A stretch of 64,000 nucleotides of DNA from Zymoseptoria tritici IPO323 (Eukaryota; Ascomycota; Dothideomycetes; Mycosphaerellales; Mycosphaerellaceae), in NCBI RefSeq assembly GCF_000219625.1, contig NC_018218.1:5952001-6016000 (forward strand), read 5' to 3'. The position numbers and the translations under genes are program-made. Shown here piece by piece: positions 52,767 to 63,173 of this stretch. Below the pieces are notes generated by a model. The model did not search any database and had not been told where the DNA came from. It was given only the letters and a program-made list of their open reading frames with translations. Each line of letters starts with the position of its first letter. The stretch's first letter is position 1.

Positions 52767-53975
52767 ATGACGATCGCTTCTATGCTCAACGCTGCAGTCA
52801 GCCAACTCAGTCTTCCGGCTCCACCGCTGTTGCAGCTTTCTACCGAGCTCATTCAGCGAATCACCGACCATGTCTCTTCACCTGACCTGCTCGGTATGTG
52901 ATTGGTGTGCAAACCTATCGAGGAAGCTGTGCTTGGACGTTTTGTGTGGGCGTACATCTCGAACCGAGTATGTTTGGCCACGGACCGCCACAGTCTTCGC
53001 CGGCTACATGGCATCGCTTTCAGTCCAGGGCTCTCCAAGCATCTTCGATCGCTTAGGCTGAAACTTCCAATGGGAGACTTATCCTCCAACAGAAACGTTG
53101 GGCTCTAGTTCCGCCTACACGAGATACTCGCAGATGGACCGGTGCACTGCTGGGAAGTCAATTGGACTTTGAAGCGACTCAGAGAGCTTGGAACGTGCCG
53201 GTTGGTCGTTGACCTCACGAGTCGACAACAGTTCTGGACTTTTCCTTGGCTAACGACCACACCACAGCGTATACCAGAGCTTATCACGATGTTCTGGACG
53301 CAGTGATGAATGACGCCGACTACGTGTGTACGAGATCGGAATTGATAGCCAGCGACCCGTGGACTGGAACCTTTTCGTTCGTCCCTTTCGCCACGGGACA
53401 CTCGAAGCTTTACGGTCTCTACACCTCATCATCAACACGGTTTCTACACCTCATCATCAACACGGTCTCTACACCTCATCATCAACACGGTTTCCAACGT
53501 CGATTATGAGAACGGCACCAATACCTCGACTCTAAGGCCGCCCGGCTGGAGGGCTCAACACCAGCTACTTATGCTCAGCGCCAGAAGTTTGAAAACTCTG
53601 CGCATCGAGAGTAACACCGAGGACATTGGCGCAGGCATCGATAGAGGCATGGACAGCCTTGACAGTTTACTGGGCACGATTGTCGTCACCGATCTCCTGA
53701 TGTATGTTCCTCTGCTGGAGCATTTGACCACTTTGAGTCTCGACAATATTGAACTACTTCTTTGGGCGTTCATCGCAGTCTGCCTCCGCTGCCGTGGAAC
53801 CTTGACAGACCTCACATTGGACGACGTCAGGCTTGGAACGACGCTTTGGAAACATCAAAACATGGCGAGAGCGACATCTACCGGTGTGAAAGGAGACAGA
53901 TGCAGCCCGAAAGTGAAAATGTCAGGTGGGGGATGTCAGGGCGAACCGCAAAGCAACGGAGACGAAGGTGGTTGA
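52767..53975 (+). pseudogene. F-box/LRR-like protein, pseudogene
   Basis: ATG at 52767 starts a frame with an F-box: LQLSTELIQRITDHVSSPDLL, broken by TGA at 52899-52901, then continuing in the same frame LVCKPIEEAVLGRFVWAYIS, RRLHGIAFSPGLSKHLRSLR, a TAG at about 53107, and FRLHEILADGPVHCWEVNW. The frame then changes; LEALRSLHL and, at 53571-53850, SLKTLRIESNTEDIG, PLLEHLTTLSLDNIELLLW and LTDLTLDDVRLG look like leucine-rich repeats. The first TGA is explained by CGA to TGA. A 25 bp triplication (53417-53491) adds frame disruption. Live homologues would be substrate adaptors of SCF ubiquitin ligases. Confidence 0.55.
53417..53491 (+). repeat. 25 bp tandem triplication
   Basis: Three consecutive copies of a 25 bp unit with core TCTACACCTCATCATCAACA. 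Since 25 is not a multiple of three, each copy shifts the reading frame. Confidence 0.9.
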
Positions 53976-55285
53976 ATTGCGCTTGGAGACTAGGTACAAG
54001 CCGTGCATCACACCGCCTCCTCACCTTCCCCTCCTTCCCAGCCGTCCAAGATCTGCACCGCCTTCAATCCCCAAAGCCGAATCGGAATCCAGAGTCCTCA
54101 CTCGTCTTCACTCCGGCCAGCTTGCAGAGAATGGCCACAGGTGATTTGCTGCATGTTCGTGAAACTCGGATCCGCCCGTCGAGACTGGCGCGAAATCAAA
54201 TATTGCAGATGATAACGCCTTGGGAATTGGCGCAAGGATGACCTTCGCCGGCGCATTTGGTGCCCTGTGGTCGCGGACATGGTCGTTAGCAAGGAAGCGG
54301 CCGGACGGGCGAATGACAGGACCGTTGATACGCACCGGAGAACAGCCCCTTGGCCCGCTGGCGAATCTGCACACCCCGTTCGGATTGGAAGTCTTCAGGG
54401 TGCATGACTGATGGATTGTTAGCGAGAATGCTTCCAAGCGAGTTTGGTTATGCGTTTGGCGTGGTCGCAGCGCAGGCTGTAGGAAGGACTGACTATGAAT
54501 TGGGCGTCGGAGCTGGCGACGCAGGCCACGAGGATGACAGCGAGCTTGGAAAAGTGCATTGTTGGTGTCGTTTAGGTTGTTGGCGTTGTTTGAAGATTTT
54601 GTGTAATGATTTCGGAATGGGCAGAAATGATGGGCGCAGTCGACCTTCTTGTATACGGTAGGAAGGCCGGTGTCTACGCGGCTTCTTGGTCCATCCCTTT
54701 GCATCTCCTGGGGCTCGATCTTGGCGTGAGAGTGACTTCTTAGCGTGGTCGTCCTCCCTGTCATGCCAGGTTGAAAGCGTGGATTCGATTGGTGAGATCC
54801 TTCAAAACATGGTAGTTTTCACATATAGTCGACCGGAGCATGGGATCCCTAGTAGGTACCTGTCTCCACCGGCCGAATCTGCAAAGGGATGCTGGTGAAG
54901 AGATGATGTCAGAGCAGGGACTACGAAACGAGCTCTTTTTGATACCATGTTGAATCGTGCGGATTCTACAGGCTTACGTGGCTGCTCGGATGCCGGAACA
55001 TGGTCTTCCTGGTCTGCCGCCTGAGGGGTCCAAATACAGTGCACAGCACCGGACGTTCCCTGAAAGAGAGCAGACAAAGGTGCGACCAAGGAGCAGCCTG
55101 AGCCCAGAGAGTAGTGCTAGACGGACTTTCGCAATGCAGCAAAAACGACAGCTTCGGGCCAGTATCACCCAGGACGAAAGTGATGATCGCCATGGTCACT
55201 GCACAGGCTATGATCTATCACCTGATTTGTCTCGGGCATGATCAATCCGCTCCGCTCCACGTAGGAGTTTCCGACGGTAGTCAGG
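53976..55285. other. Intergenic, 1.3 kb, no recognised gene
   Basis: Overlapping open frames exist on both strands at 54100-54760 (one of about 200 codons on the minus strand), without domain patterns or plausible splice structure. Confidence 0.4.
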
Positions 55286-55569
55286 AATCCTTGCGCAGGA
55301 AGGAGGCGGAGGCTTGTCGTCGACGTAGGTCGCCATGGGTCGCCCTTTGAGAGCCGGATGACGGACCACGCGGAGATTGTGATCAACGTTGTTGTTCTTC
55401 GAATCCTTGCGCAGGAAGGAGGCGGAGTTCAGTCGTTGACGCAAATCGCCATGGGTCGCCCTTCGAGAGCCGGGTAACGGAGCACGCGGAGGCTGTAATT
55501 GACGTCGTTGTTCTTCGAATGCTCGTGTCGGAAGGAGGCGGAGGTCTGTCGTCGACGCAAGTCGGCATG
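55286..55569. repeat. 116 bp tandem array, left part
   Basis: Units start near 55286, 55402 and 55518 (core AATCCTTGCGCAGGAAGGAG; equivalent bases 116 bp apart twice). The third unit is cut by Copia-2 at GCATG and resumes at 62462. Confidence 0.88.
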
Positions 55570-55807
55570 TGTCAATTGAGTAGTGCAATGCAGGGGTGAA
55601 CTTCAAGATTGAGAAAAACCATGTGTTTCTTAAGGTTATCGACCTAAAGACTATATAGACGCCGTAATTCCAAATACCCAAAAGGGGTTGGGGTCTTATC
55701 GCCAATATCCTATAATATCATATAGGACACTAACTACGTAATTAGGCTGTTAGAGTTAATATCCCTAGTCTTACCCTGTTTTATGAATTAACGCTAACAG
55801 ATCGACA
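55570..55807 (-). repeat. Copia-2 3' LTR
   Basis: 238 bp, TGTCAATTGAG to GATCGACA; followed by the minus-strand purine tract CGGATCTCGGGGGTG (55808-55822). Confidence 0.93.
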
Positions 55808-56032
55808 CACCCCCGAGATCCGTTCATGTCATACTGAACGATCTTAACCCTCGCTCTCCTCGCTGTTAGAGTCGTCGTCCGAATCTTCGATTTCGGGGTC
55901 CTTCTTTGGCGGTAGTGGAATGTTAATAAGCGCCAGGGCGGCGGCTTGACGACGGCGTTAAAGTTTAAGAGATTCTGGCTCGAACTCGCCGGATCCGCTA
56001 GCCATAGCGTTGAAGACGGCGGCTCCTCTGCG

Positions 56033-58219
56033 TTAGTTCCCCGCCATCGCGGTCATAGCGTCCTCCTCGGCGTAGGCGTCTCTTATTATCCGGTCGGGAG
56101 TAGTAACGTTGCTCGATCGAGGTCCTTTAGGCAGAGGCAAGGGAGCGACCTTCCTAGCGTTGCGGTTCATCTTTCTAGTCTTCGATTGCTTAGACTTAGT
56201 GTTAACGCCTATCACTTCGTCCTCATCTTGGCGTTTGCGTTTCGCGGGCTTCTCGACCTTGACGGCAACGGCCTTAGTAGGTTGCTTCTTTGCTAGTGCC
56301 TTCCTCTTAGTCGGCTTAGGCACAGGTGTAAGCTCCTTCTCCTCTTCGTCGGAAGAGTCCTCAACAGGCTGATTGCGTCGTAGGCGAGCTAGTAGTCCGG
56401 AGTAGCTACTATACGGAGTAAGGAAGTTTTCTAGATCGTTATCTCCTTCAGATTCTTCGTCGATAGCGTCCAGGGCAGCCTAAGCGACCTGTCTCCTCTT
56501 TTCACGTTCCTTAGAGGCCTTAGACTTATAATTATGTTCTTTTACCATCTGGCGCATAGTCTTAATGTCTAGGATCCGGTTGTTTCCAGCATCGGCTTCA
56601 GGCTTATTTAGGGTTTAGTCGTCCCAGGTTAGCGTAGCGTAGGCGCGAGTGTAGTTTTTTAACATCGTAGACGCAGCGATAGGGTCGATGCTTTTAATAA
56701 TTCGATCCTTTCCTTCGCCCTTAAAGGTGCAGAGGGCCTCTAGGTCCTTAAGAATCTGAAGAAGTCTAGGGTAGTAGATAGTAACTCCGCTCTTGATATC
56801 GTTATAGATGCGTTCAAGCTAAGTAAGAATGTCGATGTACGGGACGTTAATAATAAAGGGAGCTAACGGGTAAAGCTTTGCTGAAATTGGCGCCTTGAAC
56901 TCCTTTATGCGGTCGATAGAGTTAAGGAGGGTAAGCAGGATGGACTTTAACTGCCTCTTGGGCTTTGACTTGTTTTCCGCAGCGTCGCGTTAAAGTACTC
57001 CGTCTTCTCCTTTATTCCACCGGAACGCCTGCTCCTTCGTTGCGCTGAAGTTGGTAAACCGCCCAAATTCTCTAGAGAAGTCGTTAAATGCATTTTAGTA
57101 AGTCTTAACGACCTAATCGGTGATTTTGGGTTGTTTGTCTAGAAGAGTTGTAGGCCTCTTGGCACTCTGCTGCCTACTAGTTGTGCGTAGGGTCTTAGGA
57201 GCGCGAGTTAATTTCTTCGTTAGGGTCTGCTAAAGTTAGTTCTAACGACGTGGAGTCTCTGTTACAAAGGTTCCACGCAAGGGGCCCTAGTTGAAGTCAC
57301 CCTTTCTAGCCTTCTTCGCGGAGATAGGGTCGACTTCGGATCTATCCTGCAACTCTTTTTTAATGTTGGCGGCTTTGGACTCGGCCTTTTTAGCAGCTTT
57401 GCGTTGTTTCTCTGCCTCCTTCTCTGCTTTTAGGATAGCCGCTTCTCTTGCCTTTGCGTCCTAGTATGCTGTTAGGTCCTCTTCGGTTGTGTAACTATTC
57501 GTTCTTAACTTCATTTCGTATAACTAAATGGCTTTAAGGTCCCTGGCTTGCTAGGCCTAAAAGGCCTTATCCGATTGTCCGGTAACTAGATTAGCTTAAT
57601 AAAGTGTTGCAGCGTGATTCTTAAACTCCTTTTTGTCGAGGATAACTGTTTCTTAAGGAGGAGCGTTGTCCTCATTTGGGACTTCAGCTCTAGCTGCTGT
57701 AGTATCCTCCTGTGTGTTCCCGTCGTTTGGGACTTGTGCGCTTTAATCCGGTATCTGCGCATTGCTTGCTGCGCGCTGATTAAGGTGGCGGTGTCGGAAC
57801 ATGTCGTCCTTATCGCTTAGTAGATCTTCGGCCGCTAACAACTCGCGGTCAACTACAGCTTTAGCTGCTGCGTCGATTGCGTCTTCTTCCCTTAGGTAAG
57901 GCTGCGCACCCTGCTGCTTGTCCTAAACTTTATCTTGCGCCCGAGCAGTTGCGTCCTTAGCGGTAACTTAACGTAGCTGTTCTGGAGTAATTAGATTAGT
58001 GGGAGTGTCGACGCGCGCGTTCGGGTCGTTGGCGTCGATGCTAGACTGGTTGTCGCCTATCGTGGAGGTGGTTTTCGAGTGTTTTCTCGACTTCTTGGTT
58101 AATTTGGGGACGTTTTCGAGTGCGTTGAAGTCCAGAAGTGGTGCCTCGTTCTCGGGGTTGAGGTTGTGCCTGTTTCTAGTGTTCACTATCGCGATAGTGC
58201 TACTGTGCAATGTCAACAC
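56033..58219 (-). pseudogene. Copia-2 accessory reading frame, 729 codons (unknown function)
   Basis: From ATG at 58219 a single minus-strand frame runs to TAA at 56033 with about twenty TAG/TAA, placed where Gln fits; Trp codons (FRWNKGED, TLTWDD) persist. Parts: a polar start (NTRNRHNLNPENEAPLLDF), a charged coiled coil (AREAAILKAEKEAEKQRKAA, KKAESKAANIKKELQ), a likely globular helical part (QLKSILLTLLNSIDRIKEFK, FIINVPYIDIL, YYPRLLQILKDLEALCTFKG, IIKSIDPIAASTMLKNYTRA, LDIKTMRQMVKEHNYKSKA), an acidic stretch and a Lys/Arg-rich end with NLS-like KPAKRKRQDEDE. It is not RT, RNase H, integrase or a gag I know. Position is that of env or accessory genes. Confidence 0.6.
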
Positions 58220-58583
58220 CTCTGCTAATGCAAAATAAGGTGGTTGAAGAAGAAGAGAAAGTGGAACTGCAAACGGAAAAGATATGAGCTCTGAGAATAA
58301 GCACAGACCAGTGCTGAGGAATGCGTCACGGGTTCAGAAGTACGCGTAGTTCGGCATGTGATAGCTGTTTAGGCCTTTAGCAGCTACTAATTTCAGTTTA
58401 GCGCAAAAAGTGAAGTGAATTTAGCTTCAAAAGGGTAATCCGGTCGATGGATCCCTGGATGTATACGTCCTAGACTACTTGTTGAGGTGGTAAACGTGAT
58501 AATTTGAGTCCGCATATGATGTGCATGTGAGGCTATGTAATGGCTCCTGATCGTTGTGCAGACTTCTTTCTGATAGTGAAGTT
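58220..58583. other. Copia-2 spacer between pol end and accessory frame
   Basis: About 360 bp without readable frame; could hold a promoter or splice site for the accessory frame. Confidence 0.4.
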
Positions 58584-58621
58584 GGGCTAGGCATTTGCCT
58601 AGCCCTCACCCCCGAGATCCG
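58584..58621 (-). promoter_or_regulatory. Hairpin at the Copia-2 pol stop and a second purine-tract copy
   Basis: GGGCTAGGC, loop ATTT, GCCTAGCCC (58584-58605) is a perfect 9 bp stem that includes the pol stop TAG in RNA sense. Next to it, 58607-58621 repeats exactly the 15-mer CACCCCCGAGATCCG found beside the 3' LTR (55808-55822); a near copy lies at 58652-58666. Confidence 0.6.
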
Positions 58622-58624
58622 GTA

Positions 58625-58870
58625 GTGAAGTTTTACTGTCAGCGTAGTCCTTACCCCCCAGATCCGGTGGTATTGTCATTCGGAGCTGGTCTAGAAAGGC
58701 GCGATGCCGTTGTGCTAACAGTAGTTTTGTTATCCCGTCCGCGGGCATTAAGGTAGTTTCGACCTATTCTACCTCAAGGTCTCCGGCTTGGTACCTCTTA
58801 CGCAGCCAGCACTGCTGTATATCTACATGCCTCATCTTGGTGTCCAGCTTTTGGCCTTGTGCAGTGAATC
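58625..58870 (-). pseudogene. Copia-2 RNase H C-terminal remnant
   Basis: Reads KLDTKMRHVDIQQCWLRKRY, QAGDLEVE-stop-VETT and LMPADGITKLLLAQRHRAFL, the standard end of copia RNase H (HVDI, ADG-TK). Directly upstream the sequence is already the linker behind integrase, so RT and the rest of RNase H are absent. Confidence 0.8.
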
Positions 58871-60450
58871 TCCGATAAGGACAGGTGCGTCTTTTGCGGA
58901 TGCTCCTTCCTCTATAACCGCCTTTATCGCAGTAATGGCGTAGACTTTGGCCATCGTCGCATGAGTCGCGAACATTCCCGTAGTGTCGAATGAGGTCATT
59001 TCGCCGAAGTCAAAGTCTATGACCTCGGTGTTAAAGCTTCGAGGTGGCTGGTAGTCGATTATTCTCTGCCGTTGAGCCGATAACGTTAGTTCATCGAGCT
59101 CATCGTCCGGATCTATCTGTTCCGGTCCCCGCTTCTAAGCTTAATAGAAGGGGAAGAGTTAATTGTCTGTATATTCGATGCCTTGGACACTAACAAACGT
59201 TTCTACGATGTCTTCTCGCATCTCTTTAGGTCTGTTGTAGGGGATTATATATTCGACATTACTGTCGTCTTGAATTAGAGCACCTCTTCGGAAGGATTCC
59301 GGAATTTCGACCTTATTACCTTGTCTAGCGATGTAGCTTATGTACATAGCCTCTTGTAGGTTATAAAATTAATGTGCTTCTGCAGCGTAGTCTAGTTCGA
59401 CATTAATCGCAAGATTGAGTAGTACTACTATGTTCAGATTAAAGTCGTAGAGTCCTTCGTACTTTATCTTCTCGTTGAACACTACATCTCTTGTCCTGAT
59501 CACCCTGTCTAGGCTTGGAATCCAGATTCGAAATATGTTGTGTCCCTCGAACCCGACTAGGTATCCGATTCTTGCTCGCTCTATTATCTTCTCCCTTTTA
59601 GGGACGTCTTTTGGATTGGTTTTGTGTGCATACGCTCTCGACCCGAACTTATAAATGTAGGCGATATCTGGCTTCTAGTTTGTCGCTATTTCCTATAGGG
59701 ATTTGTAACCTAATGCTTGCATTAGGGCCCTGTTTATAATGTAGGCTGCTATTACGCAGGCTTTATTCTAGAGATCCTTTAGGAGCCTTAATTTAATAAT
59801 TAGTGTCCTTGCCATCTCGACGATGACGCCGCCGGCTCGTTCTGCTAGGTCCTGTGCTTACGTATACGGTGCTAAGGGCTTCTACATTACTAATCCCTTG
59901 CGGAGTGCGGACTAAAACGTCAATCCGTACTTGGGGTCTACGTCCGATCTAAGGGCGAATATTTCACGACCTATACTCTTCACAAAGGTCTAAAGTTCCT
60001 CGAAGCATCGTACTAGGCTCGCTTAATCAGTGTTCGGCATCGTCCAAACGAAGTGCAGGTGTGTCGTTAAATCCACGGCGTGAAACATGTATTTATCTCC
60101 GTTCTTTGCTATGTTAAATTCCACGATATCGGCCGCAACGTCGGAAAAAGGTGCTAGCATCCTGATCTTGACCGGTTTTCTTCGAGAAACGATTCTTTTC
60201 GACTTGCTCTAGGCGCATAAGTAGCATTCGTGCATTTTAGGGGCCGCATCTCCATTTTTCAGATACTCTACGCCTTTAGCGGCTCGATAGAGTTCTGATA
60301 TACGATCACCCCCGATGTAGCCTATAACTCGGTGCTATTAGGCCTAAGAGAGGACTCTAGGTCGTCTCGCAGCCCTGCTGTCCGTCGCGAAGGCGACGAG
60401 CCGTGTTTGATCGGCTAGTTAATCCCTTTTTAACGCTATCTCGACGCTTA
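58870..60450 (-). pseudogene. Copia-2 integrase and linker
   Basis: Minus-strand segments: IARQGNKVEIPESFRRGALI, VEYIIPYNRPKEMREDIVET, then an acidic linker (IDPDDELDELTLSAQRQRII) and FATHATMAKVYAITAIKAVI. The integrase core further up (59350-60450) is broken by stops. The tract corresponds to the C-terminal part of integrase and the spacer that normally leads into RT. Confidence 0.65.
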
Positions 60451-60900
60451 GGGGTTAACTGTTCTCGTCAAGTAGCCAGTTGATAATTTCAATCCTTACT
60501 TTCGGCGTAGTCGCTAGGTTCAGGTATAGTAAGCCTCCATATCGCTTGATTTTGGCAACAACTGCTCCGGATTTATCTATCCAGTTGTCGGTCCTCTCGT
60601 CTAAGAAGAGGCCGAAGTCTCTGCACAGCCTAGTCGACACGATGTTAACATGAAATCCGGGTATATACAGGACGTCCCTTAGTAACAGCGTGATCGGCTT
60701 GCCTGAGGGTAATAGGAACTGCACTTTTGCCGTGCCTCTTGCAGCAGCCTTTATCTGTTAGTTCCCGGTGTAAATTGACACGTTGTATGGTATATCAACG
60801 ACCTCAAATCCCGCCATAGTTGGATTGTTTACGATATGAACGTTCGAGCTACTGTCTAGAAGCTATCGATTTTTCTCGTCGTGAGCTTCGGTCGACATTA
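60450..60900 (-). pseudogene. Copia-2 protease and pre-integrase segment
   Basis: LLDSSSNVHIVNN corresponds to the copia protease active site (LDSGAS-type, with Gly changed), followed by LLRDVLYIPGFHVNIVSTRL, the conserved block before integrase. One long frame (60455-60724) has survived. Confidence 0.75.
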
Positions 60901-60999
60901 CTCTAAACTGAGTTACCGCTCTAATAGCGTGACTGCTATACTGCGTCTTTGGTTCGTTGGAGACGATTGTCCTACTTGAACTAGGTATTCCGGACCTAG

Positions 61000-62205
61000 T
61001 CCATTCCTTTGGTACCTTAGTAATCTTGTAGTGATCCTTTAGTCCTATAGCAATAGGGTCTCTGAACTTTATCTGCTAGAGGCACTTGGCCTTGTCCTTC
61101 TTAAGGACGTTCCGGTAGTTGTCGAGGAATTTTTTATCCTCTTTTGTTATATTAGCTTTATTAGGTCGAAGACGATAGTTGACGATAGGACAATCTCCTA
61201 GTTTTGGACACGCTTTGTCGGCGTCTTTACCCGTATACGGTCGACAGGTCCTGTCCTTGTTGTTAGGCCTGTTCCCTCTGTTTTGATTACCTAAATTAGT
61301 CGTTACGTTAAATGTTACCTAACCTGTTCCGGTAATTTAAGCCTCTTTAGACCCAAACGTAGCGTTTGCACGGAACTGCTTAGCCAAGTTGCCAGGATCT
61401 CTGTTAATAAACGCAGTCACGTCGTGAACGCATTGACTAAGATCATTCTTGCTCGCCAACAGTCTTCCTGTAGTAACATTAATCTTGTCTTCCACCATCC
61501 GCACGAAGTCGTCTTTTAGGATGCTAGCGGCCGGATAGTATCCTCTGACTATCTTCTTTTCAAGCTTAATCCACTTCTGCAGGTGCATAAGGATGTTAGA
61601 CAACTTAGGTCCAGACAACAGGTCGTTGTGTTGTTTAGAAAGCATTCTGCGCCTCGTTACGTCGTCCGGCGCGAATGTCTTAGTTACGAAGTCTATCCAG
61701 CTTGCTAGTGTCCCAGACTGATCGTTAAGGTCGTCTAGGTACGTTAACGGAATAGTCCGGCTAAAGTATTTTTTAAAATCTTCTTTCTTCTTCCTGAACG
61801 TCTCGTAGATGACGGATTCTCTGGTGTAGTTCTTTATTTTGGAGTCGAAAATAGCTTCATTTTGTTGCCACTTTATGAAGTTCTCGCCTTCCAGAAGTTA
61901 AGTGTCTGTAAGGCCCAAATCCGTCTTGTTCGGCATGTTTAGGACCTTTGGTTCTGAAGTTCGGTCTACGGCCATACCGTCTTTGACTATTAGGGTTGTC
62001 TCTCGCATGTATTGCCACACATGGTTGTTAATTGCCGCCGACTTAGTGTTTAGGTACCATTCGTCGTACTTGGTTTAATCGGTGCAGACGATTTCTCGAC
62101 GCTTTAGTCCTGTCGCGGTTGGAAAACCCAACGAGTCTAGCTTAAGACCTTCTATTGTTGCTTGTTAATGCGAAGTTGTCTTTAATCTTGTTGTTCAAGT
62201 CGAAA
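61000..62205 (-). pseudogene. Copia-2 gag
   Basis: The frame at 61337-61645 reads MLSKQHNDLLSGPKLSNILM, HLQKWIKLEKKIVRGYYPAA, FVRMVEDKINVTTGRLLASK, a gag-like capsid portion of copia elements. The rest is interrupted by stops. Start not resolved. Confidence 0.6.
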
Positions 62206-62218
62206 CCGGGCTCATAAC
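62206..62218 (-). promoter_or_regulatory. Copia-2 primer-binding site (initiator tRNA-Met half-molecule)
   Basis: CCGGGCTCATAAC abuts the 5' LTR; GGGCTCATAAC equals the anticodon arm of initiator tRNA-Met, as in Copia-1. Confidence 0.75.
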
Positions 62219-62456
62219 TGTTAATTGAGTAGTGCAATGTAGGGGTGAACTTTAAGATTAAGAAAAACCATGTGTTTCTTAAGGTTATCGACCTAAAGAC
62301 TATATAGACGCCGTGATTCCAAATACCCAAAAGGGGTTGGGGTCTTATCGCCAATATCCTATAATATTATATAGGACACTAACCACGTAATCAGGCTGTT
62401 GGAGTCAATATCCCTGGTCTTACCCTGTTTCATGAATCAACGCTAACAGATCGACA
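62219..62456 (-). repeat. Copia-2 5' LTR
   Basis: 238 bp, TGTTAATTGAG to GATCGACA; followed by the duplication GCATG. Confidence 0.93.
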
Positions 62457-62461
62457 GCATG

Positions 62462-62545
62462 GCTCGCCCTTCGTGAGCCCGGTAACGGAGCACGCGGAGG
62501 TTGTGATTGACGTCGTTGTTCCCTCGTCGGAAGGAGGCCCTGGAC
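62462..62545. repeat. 116 bp tandem array, right part
   Basis: Continues the unit cut at 55569 (GCTCGCCCTTCGTGAGCCCG, then GAGCACGCGGAGGTTGTGAT) and begins a fourth, truncated unit (CTCGTCGGAAGGAGG). Confidence 0.8.
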
Positions 62546-63173
62546 TCTCGATTCTGTTGCCGACAATACTATTCGGAACGCCGGAGAGGGTCTGCCGGTA
62601 ACAAGCCGACATCACACGGCGAGCAAGCAGCCCCTGTTTGCACCAGGGACTCATTCGGATCCTGAGGGGTATGTTCACATCGTCACAGCAATGTCCATCA
62701 TGGCGCGGTCTGGCAACGATACTGAATCAAAGCGAAATTTGTCTTCTGATCTTGCTGGCCAGCTCTCTTTCCAAAGTCTGGAGCCAAATTCTGTCTCACC
62801 CACCGAAGTCAGGTCGCTGCGCCTCCGCAGTATGCAGCATGATCAGTGTGGACGGGAGGCTCGGAAGCAGCAGGTCTGCGGCGAACTCCCTGGCATCCGG
62901 CAGTTGCACGACGGCGACACGTCAGCTTTACTCCGTACTGACATGGGGATGACCTGAGAATCGCCCGGAGACGGTGAAGAGTTGTCGACGCGAGCTGGTC
63001 AGCAGGAGTCTGAGCGGCAGGAGCCCGAGCGGCGAATAGGACAGGCACGGCCACTCTCGGGCAAGTAGGGTGAAATCTTTGCGGTGCTGCGGCGCGGGCG
63101 ATTGTCGGGTCTGGAAGGCCGACAGCAGGGTTCCAAATTCTGCCGATCAAAGGATGTGGACTGTTCGAGTCTG
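62546..63173. other. Intergenic, no recognised gene
   Basis: About 630 bp of normal composition with chance-like frames only. Confidence 0.45.

Larger units (their letters stand above)
55570..62456 (-). mobile_element. Copia LTR retrotransposon (Copia-2), RT-deleted, with a long extra reading frame
   Basis: 6887 bp with 238 bp LTRs at 55570-55807 and 62219-62456 and the duplication GCATG (55565-55569, 62457-62461). Gag, protease and integrase regions are readable on the minus strand; then the reverse transcriptase and most of RNase H are missing, only the RNase H end remaining. A 729-codon frame follows before the 3' LTR. The two LTRs differ at thirteen sites, each a CpA/TpA or TpG/TpA transition. 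The interrupted 116 bp array proves the insertion. Confidence 0.93.

Noticed and set aside
52895..52960. Intron in the F-box gene starting GTATGT
   Set aside because: The coding pattern resumes in the same frame right after the TGA (LVCKPIEE), and there is no nearby acceptor; CGA to TGA mutation is simpler.
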